Shown here: piece after piece, positions 10,871 to 22,740 of the stretch
Layout: every line of letters begins with the position of its first letter
Numbering within the stretch: the stretch's first letter is position 1
NCBI GenBank assembly: GCA_013397455.1
Contig: VYZB01000209.1
Span: forward strand, 6,994 to 70,993
Direction: 5' to 3'
DNA length: 64,000 nucleotides
From: Crotophaga sulcirostris
Lineage: Eukaryota > Chordata > Aves > Cuculiformes > Crotophagidae
Notes under the pieces: model-generated
What the model was told of the DNA's origin: nothing
Seen by the model: only the letters and a program-made list of their open reading frames with translations
The model's database searches: none
Program-made: the position numbers and the translations under genes

Positions 10871-13800
10871 TCCCAGAGCAGAAGAGTGGCGTTATAATCA
10901 ACTCAACATTTCTTGCAGTAAAATCAGAGCTAAAATTAGTCATAGGTTAAAGCTTTTGTTACTGCTGAGCAGCTGTATCCCATGCTGGCCTGAAGAAGGA
11001 TGACAGTGTAAGACAGGGAATGTGTCTTTCTTTCTTAGGTATTCTGACGTCTGATACCTGTGCCCAAGTGGGCACATGGGTGTTTACATTTCAAGCATTC
11101 TGTTAAAGATCGTTGTAACTCAGCCTTGCTCCCTGCAGTGTAGGCTGCAGCTGAAATTCATTTTTGGCACCCAAACCAGATGTACAATAGTCCAAGCTAC
11201 TGACGCAGTAAAACAGGCCACTTTGTGTCCACTGGCCTGGGTTGTGCAGAGGACATGGTCACACACCCCATTCCATTGGGGAAATGATTAATGTAGGATT
11301 GACCTGGACAATTTTACTATGCTCTTCTGCAGGTGGAGTTGGGAAATACTGGAAACTCCTTTCGTATATGCTCTTTCCTAGCTGGGGTCTGCTGTTGCAT
11401 GGGTGGTTTTCATGCAAGTGAACAAGCCTTGCACCTCCCCAGGTGAGCTCTGCTCTACTGTCGTCTTCCCTGGTGATTGTGATTACAAATGACAACAACT
11501 CCAAAACCCTGGCATCAGTGCAGTTTCCTTCCCAGTCTCCACCAGGTCTGCAGAGGTCTGAAGTTGGTTTGCAGAGGTCTGAAGCTTAGTTTCCCAGCCT
11601 GTAACAAACTGCTAACAGTTTGCTCTTCAGATGTTGGCTAAATACCTAAAAAGGACTCAGTGACTCCACAGCCCATCTCTCCTGGGTATTTTTCAGCACC
11701 CTGCTCCCTGGGCACCAGCACCAAAAGGCTGGTCCTTGCCATGCTCTGGGACTCTGGCAAGGAGAGGAGGCTCCAGCTGTGCCCAGACACATTGCCTTTG
11801 CACTGACCCTCAGCTCACAGCTCTGCCCTTTGAAAGCTTTGGCAATCCTACTCTGGTGAGCCCTCTTGATGCTTCCTCAGTGTAATCTGTAACAGGTCCG
11901 TTCCCTCGCAGTCCCAGGACAGCTGTGAGGGCAGTGTGTGTTACAAAGGATGTGAACTGCCATCTGTGTCCTTTGTGCCTGCTCATGGCTTCATCCCCTG
12001 TGCCCAGGAAGATGGAGAAGGTTATTTGTCTTAAGAACAGTTTCTCCTTCTCCCTCTTTGTTGTGCAGCAGTGTCAACAAGCAATTTGCTCTCTCTAGCA
12101 TAATTCATTTCTGTTTGGGGCCTAATTGTCCCTCCCTGTACATGGCTGGCTGCTTGCCTGGCTGTTCCCAGGCTCTCCCTGGGGTGTTTCACAGAGCTCC
12201 ATTAAAGCAGGGTCAGCCCTCGGCTGCCAAGTGGTGGCTACTGTGCTGCTTGTGTCCCACACACAGAACAAGGACTACTCCAAGGGGCTCCTGTGGTGCT
12301 GGGTGTGAGTGGGGATGGGGAGAGCTCCAAGCAGACACTTTGGGCAGTTTAAGACGTTACTACCTCCAAGACAGCTGTTGTGCTGGGAGTCTGCTACTGC
12401 CCAGCTCCTACACCTCCTGAGGAGCCCTGTTCAGAAGAGGGCAACTCTGAGAAGACACGTGGGATTGGTGCTATCCGCTCATCTGGACAAGAAACCAAAT
12501 GCTTTCTCAGCTTGCTGTCTGTGACGTCTCATTTGGCCCCTTGCAAAAAGGAGACATGTCAGGACTGAACTATCGGCACCTGTAACCCGGATCTGGTTTG
12601 TGTAGCCCACGTGGTGCTGACAGGTAGGGCAGTCTGTGCTCCTTGGGATTCCAACATGGACCTACCTGTAGGCAATTGCTCCCTCCTTCCAGTTCACCCT
12701 GTCCCCAGATGTGCCTGTGCATGGTGGGTGGTGCACATCCACTAGAGCAGAGGAGGAAAGTGGGATCAGAGATGTGGGCCTTTGCTCTTCTTGCACCACT
12801 GCGGTTCCGTGTCCTTCTGGATCCTGGCAGAAGCCTGGTTCTGGCAGAGGGATCTCAGTGTGGGCTGAACTAAGCAGCAGAGAAGGGGGAAATCCTTTAC
12901 GCTGCCGCAGCTAGGCTGTCATCAGTGCCCAATCCAGCTCATTTAAGGCTGAACTTCTGTAGCTATACACTGCACTGTGCAATCATTAAAGAAAAAAAAG
13001 AAACCCCTTCCCTCTTTCACCAGGATGACATGAGACTTAACTAATTAGCACTTTAAGGTGTTTGGATAGTCTGTTGATGGAAAATTATATCTTATTCATT
13101 CATTTTCCCCTCCAGGTAGTCAGAAAAGTATTGGCATTTCACTTATGGATGCAATGGAGGCATCTCAATTGCAGTCAAAAATTTGCAAGGGAGAGAAGAC
13201 CTCGCAGAGAGCTCCTGCTTCCTGAAAGTGATTCTGATAGTAGGAATTGTTTTAATGGATGGAAATCCATGCCCTAGGGTAAAGGATGCCACTGGGCTCA
13301 ACTCAGAGCAGGATAAGGAAGACTTCATGATAACCCAGAAGTTCCTACAATTTCGTTATGGTCTTTTCAACCTGTATCAATGTGGCCAGATAAGGTGCAA
13401 GAAACAGCGAGGCAAACTCAGAGTGAAAAACAGTGCATGTTTTTCAAGTGTGGGGAACAATTCAGCAAGAGGCCCAGTGGGTTAGTTTTTGCTGGCTGTT
13501 TTAAAATTAGGATTGTTCATTTCTCTGGAAGTGATACTGGACTTTAAACCAAAATGAAGGCAGGATTGTCTGTGCCTGTGATGTGAGAAGAGACTGAAGG
13601 ATCCTTGCAATCCTCCCTGACCTTATATCCCATAGAGACCAAATTCCTCACCTCTTTCCCTGCAGTGGAGCCATAGGGAAGGGGCTATACCCCTCATCAC
13701 TGCCAAATAAGCAGAGTTGTCTGCCCCTGGGTGGCACACAGTGTGTGTCTCCTCCTGAGAGCAGGAGTGCATGGATGCACCATGCCCTGCCCTGACACCT

Positions 13801-14150
13801 TCCTCCCTTTGATGCCCAAGAAATCACAGGAAGGTTTAAACCTCAGGATTTCCCTAGAGGGATTTGGTGATTCATCCTGAGCTCCCTGTACAGTTGGTCT
13901 GTGTTGCAAAGTCATTTCTGCACCAACCTCCTGGCCAACACCACACACACACAGACACATGCTGCACCTCCATTACTAAAAGCCAGAACGTATCTCTTAG
14001 AAAGGCTCCAAAAAAATCCACTTTTCTTTTATAATAATATTTCCACAGGCCAAACAATCGATGGTGAAAACATACATCTTTGCTTCCAAGTAATAGGCTG
14101 CAGATTTGCAAGACTAAATCCTTTTAAAACCCAAGGATCACATCCATTCA
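10871..14150. other. Unique non-coding tract, moderately GC-rich at 11.5-12.9 kb
   Basis: No gene was recognised. A 15-bp unit TGCAGAGGTCTGAAG occurs twice in tandem-like array (11549-11563 and 11570-11584, period 21). A splice-acceptor-like polypyrimidine tract ends in CAG at about 12068, but the sequence downstream is not convincingly coding. Open frames at 12058-12420 and 12643-12914 (plus) resemble no protein family. A short CA run lies at 13942-13952. Confidence 0.4.
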
Positions 14151-17100
14151 GTTTGTAAAAGAAAAAGAAGTCTAATTTGATAACATTACACATAAAGCTT
14201 TTTCTTGACTTAGATATATTCTAGGTGTGCCAGTTATATAATACGGAACAAGCAGGGGGAAAGGACTTGATCACATTCAGATGATACTAAATTATCTTAT
14301 GACACAGGCTGTATCTTTTTTACAACAGAAAATGGAAACAACTGTGTCCTTGACCTTCAAAAAGGAATTGACTTCCCTAGCTTAACTATTCAAACAAACA
14401 ACTGTGTACTCTCTTCAATTCCTGTGATAATTTTGATTTACTGTAAATGACTGAATTTAATGAACTAAATTATGCTATTTAAATGCATTTTGTGAATGGT
14501 ATTGTAGTTTGTTACTAAGCATTATGTCTATGCTAAAGTGTGCTGTAAATGATATGATATGGAACATATGTGCTGTATTCATAATTTAACTGTTGCTATG
14601 GAGTGCCTTCTTCAATAGGCTTCTTTGAAAAACGAGTTCTTTATTTACCTGGTGAAATGAAGGTGATTTCTCAGCAAATCTCTAGGTCTCACTGACCTTG
14701 ACAGAATTACAGTGCTAATATTTTCACATGGATGAACTGTTCTTCAATAATTTTTCCAAAATAGATGGCACAAATAGGTTTTCCATTAATGCTGGGACAT
14801 ATTGCATGTTTTCTAATCTCACTTTTCTTTTTTGTTTGAACAAATGTTTATTACAGCTATTGCAAAATGACTCCCATCCTCATTAGCGATAACAGGTTTC
14901 TGAGTTCAGAGCTGAATCTCAGGATCTTGGACATGATTTCCACAAGTGCCTGGAGTCTGATGCTGCATAGACAGCCAGTGCCCAGCTCCTGGCCACGCGA
15001 TGCAAGGTGTGTTACACTCCTCGTAGGAGCTGTTGCTGAAGCATTTTGTGCATTTGAATTTCTGTGTTTATGCTGATTTTTGATATTGAAATGAAGAACC
15101 AAATGCAAAGTTTTTAAAAAAGGTGCCACTGCTAGCCCTGCAGTTTTTATTTATCACTGCACTGGTTGTGCTGTGGGGAATAGAGGGGTGCAGGGCCTGT
15201 TCCACATCTTCTGTGATCTGCCTCTCAGTGTCCTCAGGAGCTGCAACCTACATAGCTGGTGGTTGCAAATTAAGGATGTTATATGTAAAATTTTGTATAA
15301 AAATAATCCTAATGTTTTCAGTAAATGATGGGAAGTTGAGTAAAGCCTCTAGAATTTCAAGGGCTACTTTTAAATTTGGAGCCTCATTTCAGATTTTTCT
15401 TATTCTCTTCTTCTTCTTTCCAAAGGGAAAATGTTAATACTTTCTGAGAGCAAATAACAATGCAAGAAAATTCTGGCAACAGCAGGGAAGGATTTTTACA
15501 ATACCTTGGAACATATCAGTCTTCATAGAATGTGCATTTAATGGGTAAAATAAGGACACTCTTTAAAGTACTGATGAAGCATTGAGCCATATATAATACC
15601 ACCTTTTAACTAATTTGAACATTCACAATAAATTATGGCTGTTCATCAACCATCAGCTCCCAAGGAGAACAGCTGAATTTTCCGAATATTGATTATTTTG
15701 GAAAACGTGGCTGGTTTTAACTATATTTTGTGTGCTACCATTGCAAACAAATGTAGCAAATATTGTAAGGTTTTTTTAATAGCCATATTTCCAACAGCAT
15801 ATATCACTGTTGGCATTTTTATATGTACAAAGGCTCCTCCTGGAGGTCAGTTGTGTCGTTAGATGCCCTGCTCCACAGCCTAGCATACTCAGGTGAATTT
15901 TTGCAGACCAGCCTGGGTTCCCGTATATGTCAGAAAATGTACTTGAAAACTAAAATGTCAAAAATATAAAATCAAAAGCATGTGGTGTGCTTAAGAAACC
16001 CTTGCTGAAAAGCCTGTTCCTAAATGTTTGCTAACCAAGTGAAAGTAGTTCTGTCAAGTTTGGATGTGTCTAAAGAGGAAGGAAAATCTGAAGATGACTT
16101 CATATTTTCACTTTTCCTTGAAAAAAATAACCTGAAAGATCTGAAGGTACTGTGCTTCCCCCTGTGCAGTCCACAAACAGCAAGGCCTCCTCCGAAAGGG
16201 CGTAACGCCTCCCAAAGCCTATCTAAAATGGGTACCCATGGCATCCTCTGCTGTGGGGAGTTTGAGCACGTGGCCAGCGTGCCTGGGAGGATGAACAAAG
16301 TTTGGGCCTGTGTAGAAGCTCAGATCATCGCCTTCCTGAAAGGCTGCGGGGCCCAGGCTGAGGCTGCAGGGAGCAGGCTGGGACCCCTGCCCACCGCCCC
16401 TGCCGGCAGAGCTCCGCCAGAGGGGATCGTTCCCTAGCACTTTGTTGGCTCTGTTTTTATTTTGGGTTAATCAACTGCAAACCAAAATGATGTGCAGAAA
16501 GTGGATAAGGCCTCTTGAGGCAGGAATTACCATGGCATGAGCAGCCTCCCCTGGGTACCTGCTCTGCATTGTGTACCGTAATTGTGCGAGAGAGAAGGAG
16601 CTGTTTTTCAGCAAGTGGCTATTGGATACTTCCTGTGCTGCATATCAACAACCAGATCTTGACCCAGAAATGTCAGTCCCTGCTCAGAGCAGACAAGGAA
16701 GCATAATTAGAGATGCTCTGGCAACGTATTTTAGCACTGATGGTGACAATGTTTAAATTTTTAATCAGGCATGTAACATAAAAAGCACATAACATGAAAT
16801 GTGAAAAGAAAATTGGCAAATAGCGATGTGCTGTTTGACACTTTATTTCACTGAAGGAAGTGAACATCAATAAACATTATTTATCATAAATGACAGAGAG
16901 GAAGGCGTGTTTCTAATAAAAACCTTCACATTGCAAGGGGCAAATCTCATAAAAGCACCCTTATAGTACCGTAAAAGTCATGCTGGTCCAGATCACAAAA
17001 GGCAACACAGAGACTTTTCTTGTGAAGCTGTGCACCCAGATGTGCTCCCTCATGACATCTGGTTTTGAGGGGCAAAGAAGTCTCCCCAAGGGGCAAGGAC

Positions 17101-19299
17101 CCTTCTCCTTCACCTGCCATGTCCAGATGTGGCACAGCTGTGAGCCCTATGGTGGGTGACACAAATGTACCCACATGTGTGATAACAGCAAGTGTCCTCC
17201 CAGGTCTGAGATTCAACCCTTCAGGGACCAAACATCCTGTGACAAGTTTTGCTCAGTGCTGACAAACACTGAGCTCACTGGTCAGGTATCAATAGCTGGA
17301 ATATTAGAGACAAACCTAATAGATGGGGTGGGGTGCAGCTGAGTACGATGTACTGGGGAGCTGTTGCGTGACCCCCTCACACCAAAACTCTTACAGTATC
17401 TTCATGTTTTCACAAAGCCTTTCATCATTAATGTATCTGTAAACTGTTTGGCGCTTTCTCCTGCCTAAATCTTGTCCTGCCCACTATGCTTATTTGATGT
17501 GGGCTCTGCTAAGTGAGGCCTCATGGTGTTCTGAGCCTGCAGAAGCACTGAGCTTGCTTTACAGGGCTAGATGAATGCCTCCAAAAATTACTTGAGGGAA
17601 GTGCTAAGGTGCCAATCCAAGTATGCCCAAGTTAGAAAAGGCCTGATTTAGGGCTATTCTTGTCACTTTAATTTGTCTCTGTCACATGCCCGAATAGAGA
17701 GAGAGTCTCCAACCACATAATTCTGGCTTCTGCAACAAAAGCACAATTTTAGAGACAATAACATATTTGTGCAGTGCACACCTTGGCAAACTGTGTCTGA
17801 TTGCTTCTAAAGTCCATGTGAACATGCATGCATGCTTTGCTCACTTCCAAGAGAGTGGCCTGAAGCATGAGGGAGCCTAGGAAGTCTTGCTGAACTGTCA
17901 AAGCTGTGGGCTGCTCTTCTCTTCTTCTCTTGCTTGCTCTGATGGGATCATAGTTGCCTGGCTGACGGGAGCTGTGAGGAGAAGCACTTGAGAGGATGTA
18001 AATCACCTCTAGTGAGTTTTTAATTTTTTTTTTTAACTTGACCAAATCCAGACAGTTTTTGTGGTAAGAGTCAAGAGTTCATTCCCAAAAGCAGCGGAAG
18101 CCTTGTAGCCAAATTTTAAGCACATACCATACTGAAGTGAGATCTCCTTGATGACATGGTCATGAGATTCTTTTTAATGTGGGCAAAATAAAATCTTTCG
18201 CCTTGTCCTTGTTTTAAGGAAGATGTGAATCCCCCTGTTTTTTTCTTCTTCTTTTTTTTTTTTTTTTCTTCTGAAATGTAACAAGATAATCCAACTTGAG
18301 GCAGACAGTCATCTTGGGACATTTCATCCCAAATGGGTAAAGATTGTCAAAGATATGGGTAACTGAAAGCAGATTTATACAATGGGAAGCGTAAGGCAAG
18401 CTTAACTGTAGGCACTGATCTGCCCCACTTTTCACGGTATTCATAAAAACACTTTCATAGGAGCCTGGCTGGGTTAACTCCTGGATGATCATAAGCCTGC
18501 ATGTTGCTAATAATAGCATAATTGGCTAAAATATCTCCATATTTACAGGGTTTCATATTCAAATTTTATGCCTCTGTTTTGTCTTGCTTTTTGCCTTTTG
18601 TTTTTCATTCTCGTCATGCTGTTACACTAATATTTTCCATCTTGGTTCCAAAGGCTGCCATCATAGCTCCTGCACCACGTGAACATTTGTGTCTCTCCAT
18701 CAGATTTGTGAGGAGGCTGCTATGACATGGCCAGCTCTCATGGCAGTGTTTCCAAGTAGCAGATGGTGACAGCTCAGCTCCGTCACCCGAGGCAGCCAGG
18801 GTGAGTTCCCTCTCTTGGAAGCATGCACCGTAGCTGGAGCATGCGTTCAGACCACGGCGTGGCCAGAACTGGTCAGAAAGTCTGGGGAATTTGGTTAAAG
18901 AGGGAGGATAGAAATCAATTTATTTTCTAAGGAGAAGTAGTTTTGTATTTATTTCAAATTGAGGCAACTGATAAAATGCTCTGTTGTCAGCCCTCACTAC
19001 CCAGCAGGAGTAGCTGTTTCTATTACCTATAGACATTACTGCACAGTGCCCCAAATTAAGTTCAATCACATAGTGCTTAGTAGTTACGACGAAGGGTAAA
19101 TTTGCGACACAGGAGGAAATAATGTGACTGGACTGTTAGTCCTCATTTAGACTCCATGGACTTGGTCAAGCACAAGACAGTTCATGCTGGATCGAAATCC
19201 CAGCTGAAAGCCAGGAATTAACATTTATCCCGTCTCCCTACCAATGATTGGGGCACCGGACAAACATTTTCAGACCAGATCTTTATATTTGATTTCACT
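14151..19299. other. AT-rich non-coding tract with T-run
   Basis: Mostly AT-rich unique sequence. The part at 14160-14830 has a high density of TAAT and TTTAAAT cores and could contain regulatory DNA. The 137-codon plus frame at 16024-16437 overlaps a 92-codon minus frame and shows no known domain. A pyrimidine run of T with interspersed C lies at 18236-18272; read on the other strand it yields a poly-Lys artefact. No RNA gene or recent transposable element was recognised. Confidence 0.4.
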
Positions 19300-19430
19300 A
19301 GGATTTAGATAATGCAGGATTTGGGTCTTAGCTTTGCTCTAGTTTCCCAGCTGAAAAACAGTAGTAATATTTCTCTGCCCTACAGCAGACTTGCAGTGTG
19401 TAATTATTTAATATTTGTAGACTTCTTTGG
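19300..19430 (+). repeat. MIR-like SINE remnant
   Basis: The order GGTCTTAGCTTTGCTCTAGTTTCCCAGCTGAAAAACAG-TAGTAATA-CTGCCCTACAGCAG parallels the MIR core: cctctctgtgcctcagtttccccatctgtaaaatgg, then ataatagta, then cctacctcacaggg. The copy is strongly diverged and in sense orientation. An overlapping 71-codon frame (19312-19527) is therefore a repeat artefact. Confidence 0.5.
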
Positions 19431-20559
19431 AAAGAATGTAGTCCATATTTCTGACATTATTAACTTTTGGAGCCCAAGATGGAGCTGTAGAACTGCCTCT
19501 GTTCTGTGCAGTCCTTGCTGTTCCTGAAATAGACAGAATATTTAGAGGTTTCAACAGGGAAAAACTCTTAGCAACAAAAAAAAATCCTTCCACACAGCAA
19601 GAATGTGGGGAAATAACAGAGAACTATCACTACACAGCCTGTCTCCCTGTTGCAAAATGAGTGTGTTTCCAGCCCACATAAAAGCCCTATTTACTTATCT
19701 TGTCAGCTGATTTTGTGAGTGTGTTGCAGAGGGTTGGAGCATGCCTGGGCAACTGAGTCAACTTGCAGAGAGGATTTAGTCAGGTAGCAGACATGTACGC
19801 AGAGGTCAGGGTTAGCACAGACAGGGCACCGGGTCTGATGAGTCGATGAGATGTGCAGAACAACAAATAAGTGTAATGTGGGACAAATCTTAGTCATAGG
19901 GTCATAGAGATTACACCTCCCTCATCCCCAGCCATGCATGTCAATGCAAGTTAAGTTAGTACTTACATATCTTCCTCAACAGGAATAAACTTTTTAATAG
20001 ACTCCATCAAGTCCCAGTTTACTATTTCAGAAATGAGAGGTATGTCCCCGACTGATAACTCAATTCCCTGAACATGCAGTGACAACATTTCTTACTAAAT
20101 AAAACATCCCCCTCTCTGTATATATGTCTGTACATACACGTGTGCATGTGTGCACGCAGGCGTGTATGTGTGGGCATTCAAAATTCTATTAATTTGATGT
20201 GCACTGTGCAGGAATGTGAAGAAACAAACCCATAGCTTTTCATATAATGCAAAGAAGCCTTAGGCAACCAGTACAGAACTGTCTTAAAAACACTATCCAG
20301 TTCAGCATGCATCCACGCTGGTCACACCATTTAACATTTCGGCTGGTTCCTGTTCTTTTTTCTGTTTCCGTTGGGAAACTGTTAGGTATTGAGGCATTGA
20401 ATTTAAAATTTTGATTTCTGTTGTTTGCAATGAAAATTGTGACCTGGCTCACTTTGAGGCATTCAAAATGAAGGTTGGGTTTCATTCCTTTTCTCATTCT
20501 TATATAATTTTTGGTAATTTCCTCTTGCCTTGTGCTATTTTAAGAGATTTAACTAAGTA
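19431..20559. other. Non-coding tract, nothing else recognised
   Basis: AT-rich unique DNA apart from the short dinucleotide repeat at 20116-20176. No coding exon, RNA gene or repeat family was recognised. Confidence 0.4.
20116..20176. repeat. Degenerate TA/TG/CA microsatellite
   Basis: Alternating purine-pyrimidine run (TGTATATATGTCTGTACATACACGTGTGC and so on) with interruptions by CG and GG steps. It has the same character as the long tract at 521-928 but is much shorter. Confidence 0.85.
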
Positions 20560-21230
20560 GCTCCAGAAGAACCATTCACAAATAGTGTTGATCTGCGTTT
20601 TGAAAGTTTAGCATACACTATCCAATGTACATTTACATACACCACCAAAATCCGGCATTTGGGAAATTAAAACAACAAAACTTGATTGCATATCATGATT
20701 TCATATTTTGCAGATGTTAATATTTAATCATATGCAAAGCCATTTAGCTTAAGTGCATTAATGTAACTCATTTAAAAGAGGCCAGTAATTGTCCTATTAA
20801 CTCCCAGCCTGGATGTTATCCATGCTGCCCTGCTGGTAAGGCCAGAGGGAGAGTCTCCTATTGGCACCCACAGAGATTGCTCTGATCTGTTGAAAATCCT
20901 GTTAAAATCTAATTACTTAGGAGAATAGGCCAGGGAATATCTAATGAGCTTCAGGAAACCCACTGAAAGAAATTCTCTTCTAATACAGACTGAAACATCT
21001 TCTGTGTTTCAATTACAGTGATACCACATGAACATAATTACACTTGTATAGAATGGGCCTCTTCTTTGTTATTTTAATTATGCATCACTAGATTTTTCTT
21101 AGTCATGGAAAAAAATAAATTGATTCCCCATAAAAGTTAAGTGTTAGTGAAAAGCTTAGTGTTAACATAAATATAATCTTTGTTTATGATAATTTCTTCT
21201 TTGTTTTGTGAGAAAATGTTAGTAAAACCA
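20560..21230. promoter_or_regulatory. Putative conserved non-coding element, about 670 bp
   Basis: One of the most enhancer-like stretches in the window. It contains ATATGCAAAG (octamer/POU-like, near 20732), repeated ATTAAT/TAATTA homeodomain cores (20755, 20911, 21070), TTAATTATGCAT near 21074-21085 and CCATAAAAGT near 21129. It is free of simple repeats and closed in all frames, and it mixes AT-rich cores with GC-richer spacers (20800-20890). Function is inferred from texture only. Confidence 0.37.
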
Positions 21231-21609
21231 GGTCACTGAGGGAAGCTGACCAACTGAACACACACTGGGGGAGCCTGGGGAAGGCAGCAGCGCTGTTGTA
21301 CCTATGTGAAGGATTTCAGAGAGGGTAACTCATTTCTTTGCCTGCATGAAATTTGGTCTTACTTTTGTTATGGTAATTTAAGATGTTGACAATAAACTAA
21401 TGATAAAATCTCATTACAGCAGCAAAAAAAGAGTCCTCCTTCCAACAGGGGGGACTGTTTGCAATTTCTCCCGTTTGCAGTCTCTTTTCTTGTTCATTTG
21501 AAAATTCCCCTGCTAACATGACCAAAATTATCAGTGATGGCTCTCTACAGTGACAGAAATGGTGCTGTTTCTGCTGAAGTCAGTGGACCTGCACTGCTTT
21601 GCCTCATCG

Positions 21610-21634
21610 GAACCCACAAGTCACTTGTGGGTTC
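21610..21634. repeat. Perfect 25-bp palindrome with 12-bp arms
   Basis: The sequence GAACCCACAAGT-C-ACTTGTGGGTTC reads the same on both strands apart from the single central base. The inner CAAGT-C-ACTTG presents two inverted NKX2-type (AAGTG-like) or E-box-type (CANNTG) half-sites. It could be a dimer-binding site, a hairpin, or chance. It lies about 350 bp upstream of the CpG-rich promoter-like region at 21960. Confidence 0.9.
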
Positions 21635-22023
21635 GGCCCGTTAGTTGTGGCTGCTGAAAACCCCAGAGCCAGAACAGCTGATCCAGACAGCCTGGAGCAT
21701 TTCTACAGCTGCAGTAACTGGGCTCTCTGTGAGGGAGTAGCACAGCCCCACTGGATTTTATAGGATTAAGCCTTGAGGAGACAGCATAGGCCCAGTGGAG
21801 GTGGGACGCCATATCTGCCTGCCTGAAGGAACAAGCTGGGAAGTGCTGAACCCATCCAAGGAACGTTATCCCAAATTATTTCTGCCACAGCACATTGTCA
21901 GACTGGTCCCAGGGCAGGGATAGCAACGAAGCCACAGACAGAGAAGGTGGTGGATGATCCTGTCCTTTTTCCCCATCCCTGCCCCTCAGCCCCCTGCCCC
22001 AGGTCCCTCACGCTGCTGTGAGA

Positions 22024-22077
22024 GACAGCAGGGAGGCGGGACAGCAGGGAGGCGGGAAAGCAGGGAGGCGGGAAAGC
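22024..22077. repeat. 16-bp tandem repeat, about 3.4 copies, each with a GC box
   Basis: The unit GACAGCAGGGAGGCGG occurs at 22024-22039 and 22040-22055. It recurs as GAAAGCAGGGAGGCGG at 22056-22071, with a partial fourth copy GAAAGC at 22072-22077. Each full copy ends in an Sp1-type GGCGGG. The near identity of the copies suggests recent expansion, and copy number may vary between individuals and tune promoter strength. Confidence 0.95.
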
Positions 22078-22189
22078 ACTTCCTTTGCAGCCAATCCCCG
22101 GCCGCCACCTGTCTGCTCCTGACCAGTCTTGTGTGAGAAACTCTGTCCTTGACCAATCGGGTGCTTTCAGGCAGCCCGGCTGTTGCTGA

Positions 22190-22288
22190 GGGGAGATGCC
22201 GGCTGCGGCGGGCTGAGGCGGGGCTGGCGCCATGTTGGGTGCCGAAGAGCTTGCGTGGGGAGCGCCTGTTGTGGTCTGCTGTTTTCAG
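22190..22288 (+). ncRNA. Candidate first exon of an unrecognised spliced transcript
   Basis: The exon is defined by the upstream promoter elements and by a good splice donor, TTTTCAG|GTGGGT, with the cut after 22288. The start is approximate because no initiation site can be fixed from sequence alone. An ATG at 22232-22234, embedded in the YY1-like element, opens a frame of 19 codons that reaches the donor in phase 0. If joined to the candidate second exon at 22741, the frame ends after 34 codons at a TGA (22786-22788), so the transcript is more likely a lncRNA or untranslated leader than a protein gene. I recognise no peptide. Confidence 0.35.
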
Positions 22289-22740
22289 GTGGGTTTGTCC
22301 ACCCTGTTTCAGCCAGTGCTGAAGGAGGTGTGAACGGAGCCGGGCTGTACAGCGAGGTTCATACAGTGACTGGCAGAGGTGTCCCTCAGGTGTCTGACTG
22401 CTTCTGCTGGGGTAGACTGGGAGCTGCACTGGGATCTAAATGAGGGTGGGTGGCTATCTGGTGGCTGTGCAGAGATTCCCCCACCTCAGAAGTCGTACAA
22501 CCTTGTTTAAGACTAAGGTCTGCTGTCCACCACTTCCCAGGGATTTATGCTGTGATAAAGCTATTGCGGGTGGTCTGGTGGGGAGTCCAAACTCTAGAAC
22601 AGCTTTTGAAAAGCTTAGAAGAGGCTGCTGTGAGCAGGAGTCACATTTTGGACTACTCTAACTTAACAGGAATTTTGTTTAATGGGTGCAGTACAAGGGA
22701 CCCTGGTTATAAGTCCTTAATGCTGTTTTCTTTGCTTTAG

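Larger units (their letters stand above)
21960..22340 (+). promoter_or_regulatory. TATA-less CpG-island promoter candidate
   Basis: An isolated CpG-dense island in AT-rich surroundings. In order it holds three tandem GC boxes (GGCGGG at 22035, 22051 and 22067), a CCAAT box at 22091-22095, a second CCAAT box at 22153-22157 (62 bp apart), another GC box (GGCGGGGC, 22217-22224) and GCGCCATGTTGGG at 22227-22239. The last is a good antisense match to the YY1 element AANATGGCG. No TATA box is visible. GC boxes, NF-Y sites and a YY1 site close to the start are typical of constitutively active vertebrate promoters. Transcription to the right is suggested by the splice donor at 22289, but a bidirectional promoter cannot be excluded. 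Confidence 0.6.

Noticed and set aside
12058..12420. 120-codon plus frame preceded by an acceptor-like tract (12040-12068)
   Set aside because: The translation is Cys/Leu/Gly-rich without any family signature, and competing frames of similar length exist. Best seen as chance in GC-richer DNA.
18236..18272. T/C run as poly-A tail of a retroposed gene copy on the minus strand
   Set aside because: No adjacent sequence on the minus strand resembles a processed gene, and no target-site duplication was seen.
18116..18519. Minus-strand frames with a Lys run suggesting a basic nuclear protein
   Set aside because: The Lys run is the translated complement of a T/C homopolymer at 18236-18272.
21898..22233. 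111-codon minus-strand frame starting in the YY1-like site, suggesting a bidirectional coding gene
   Set aside because: Pro/Ala/Ser-rich reading typical of CpG-island DNA. It runs through the GC-box tandem repeat and shows no recognisable domain. Kept only as a reason not to exclude bidirectional transcription.
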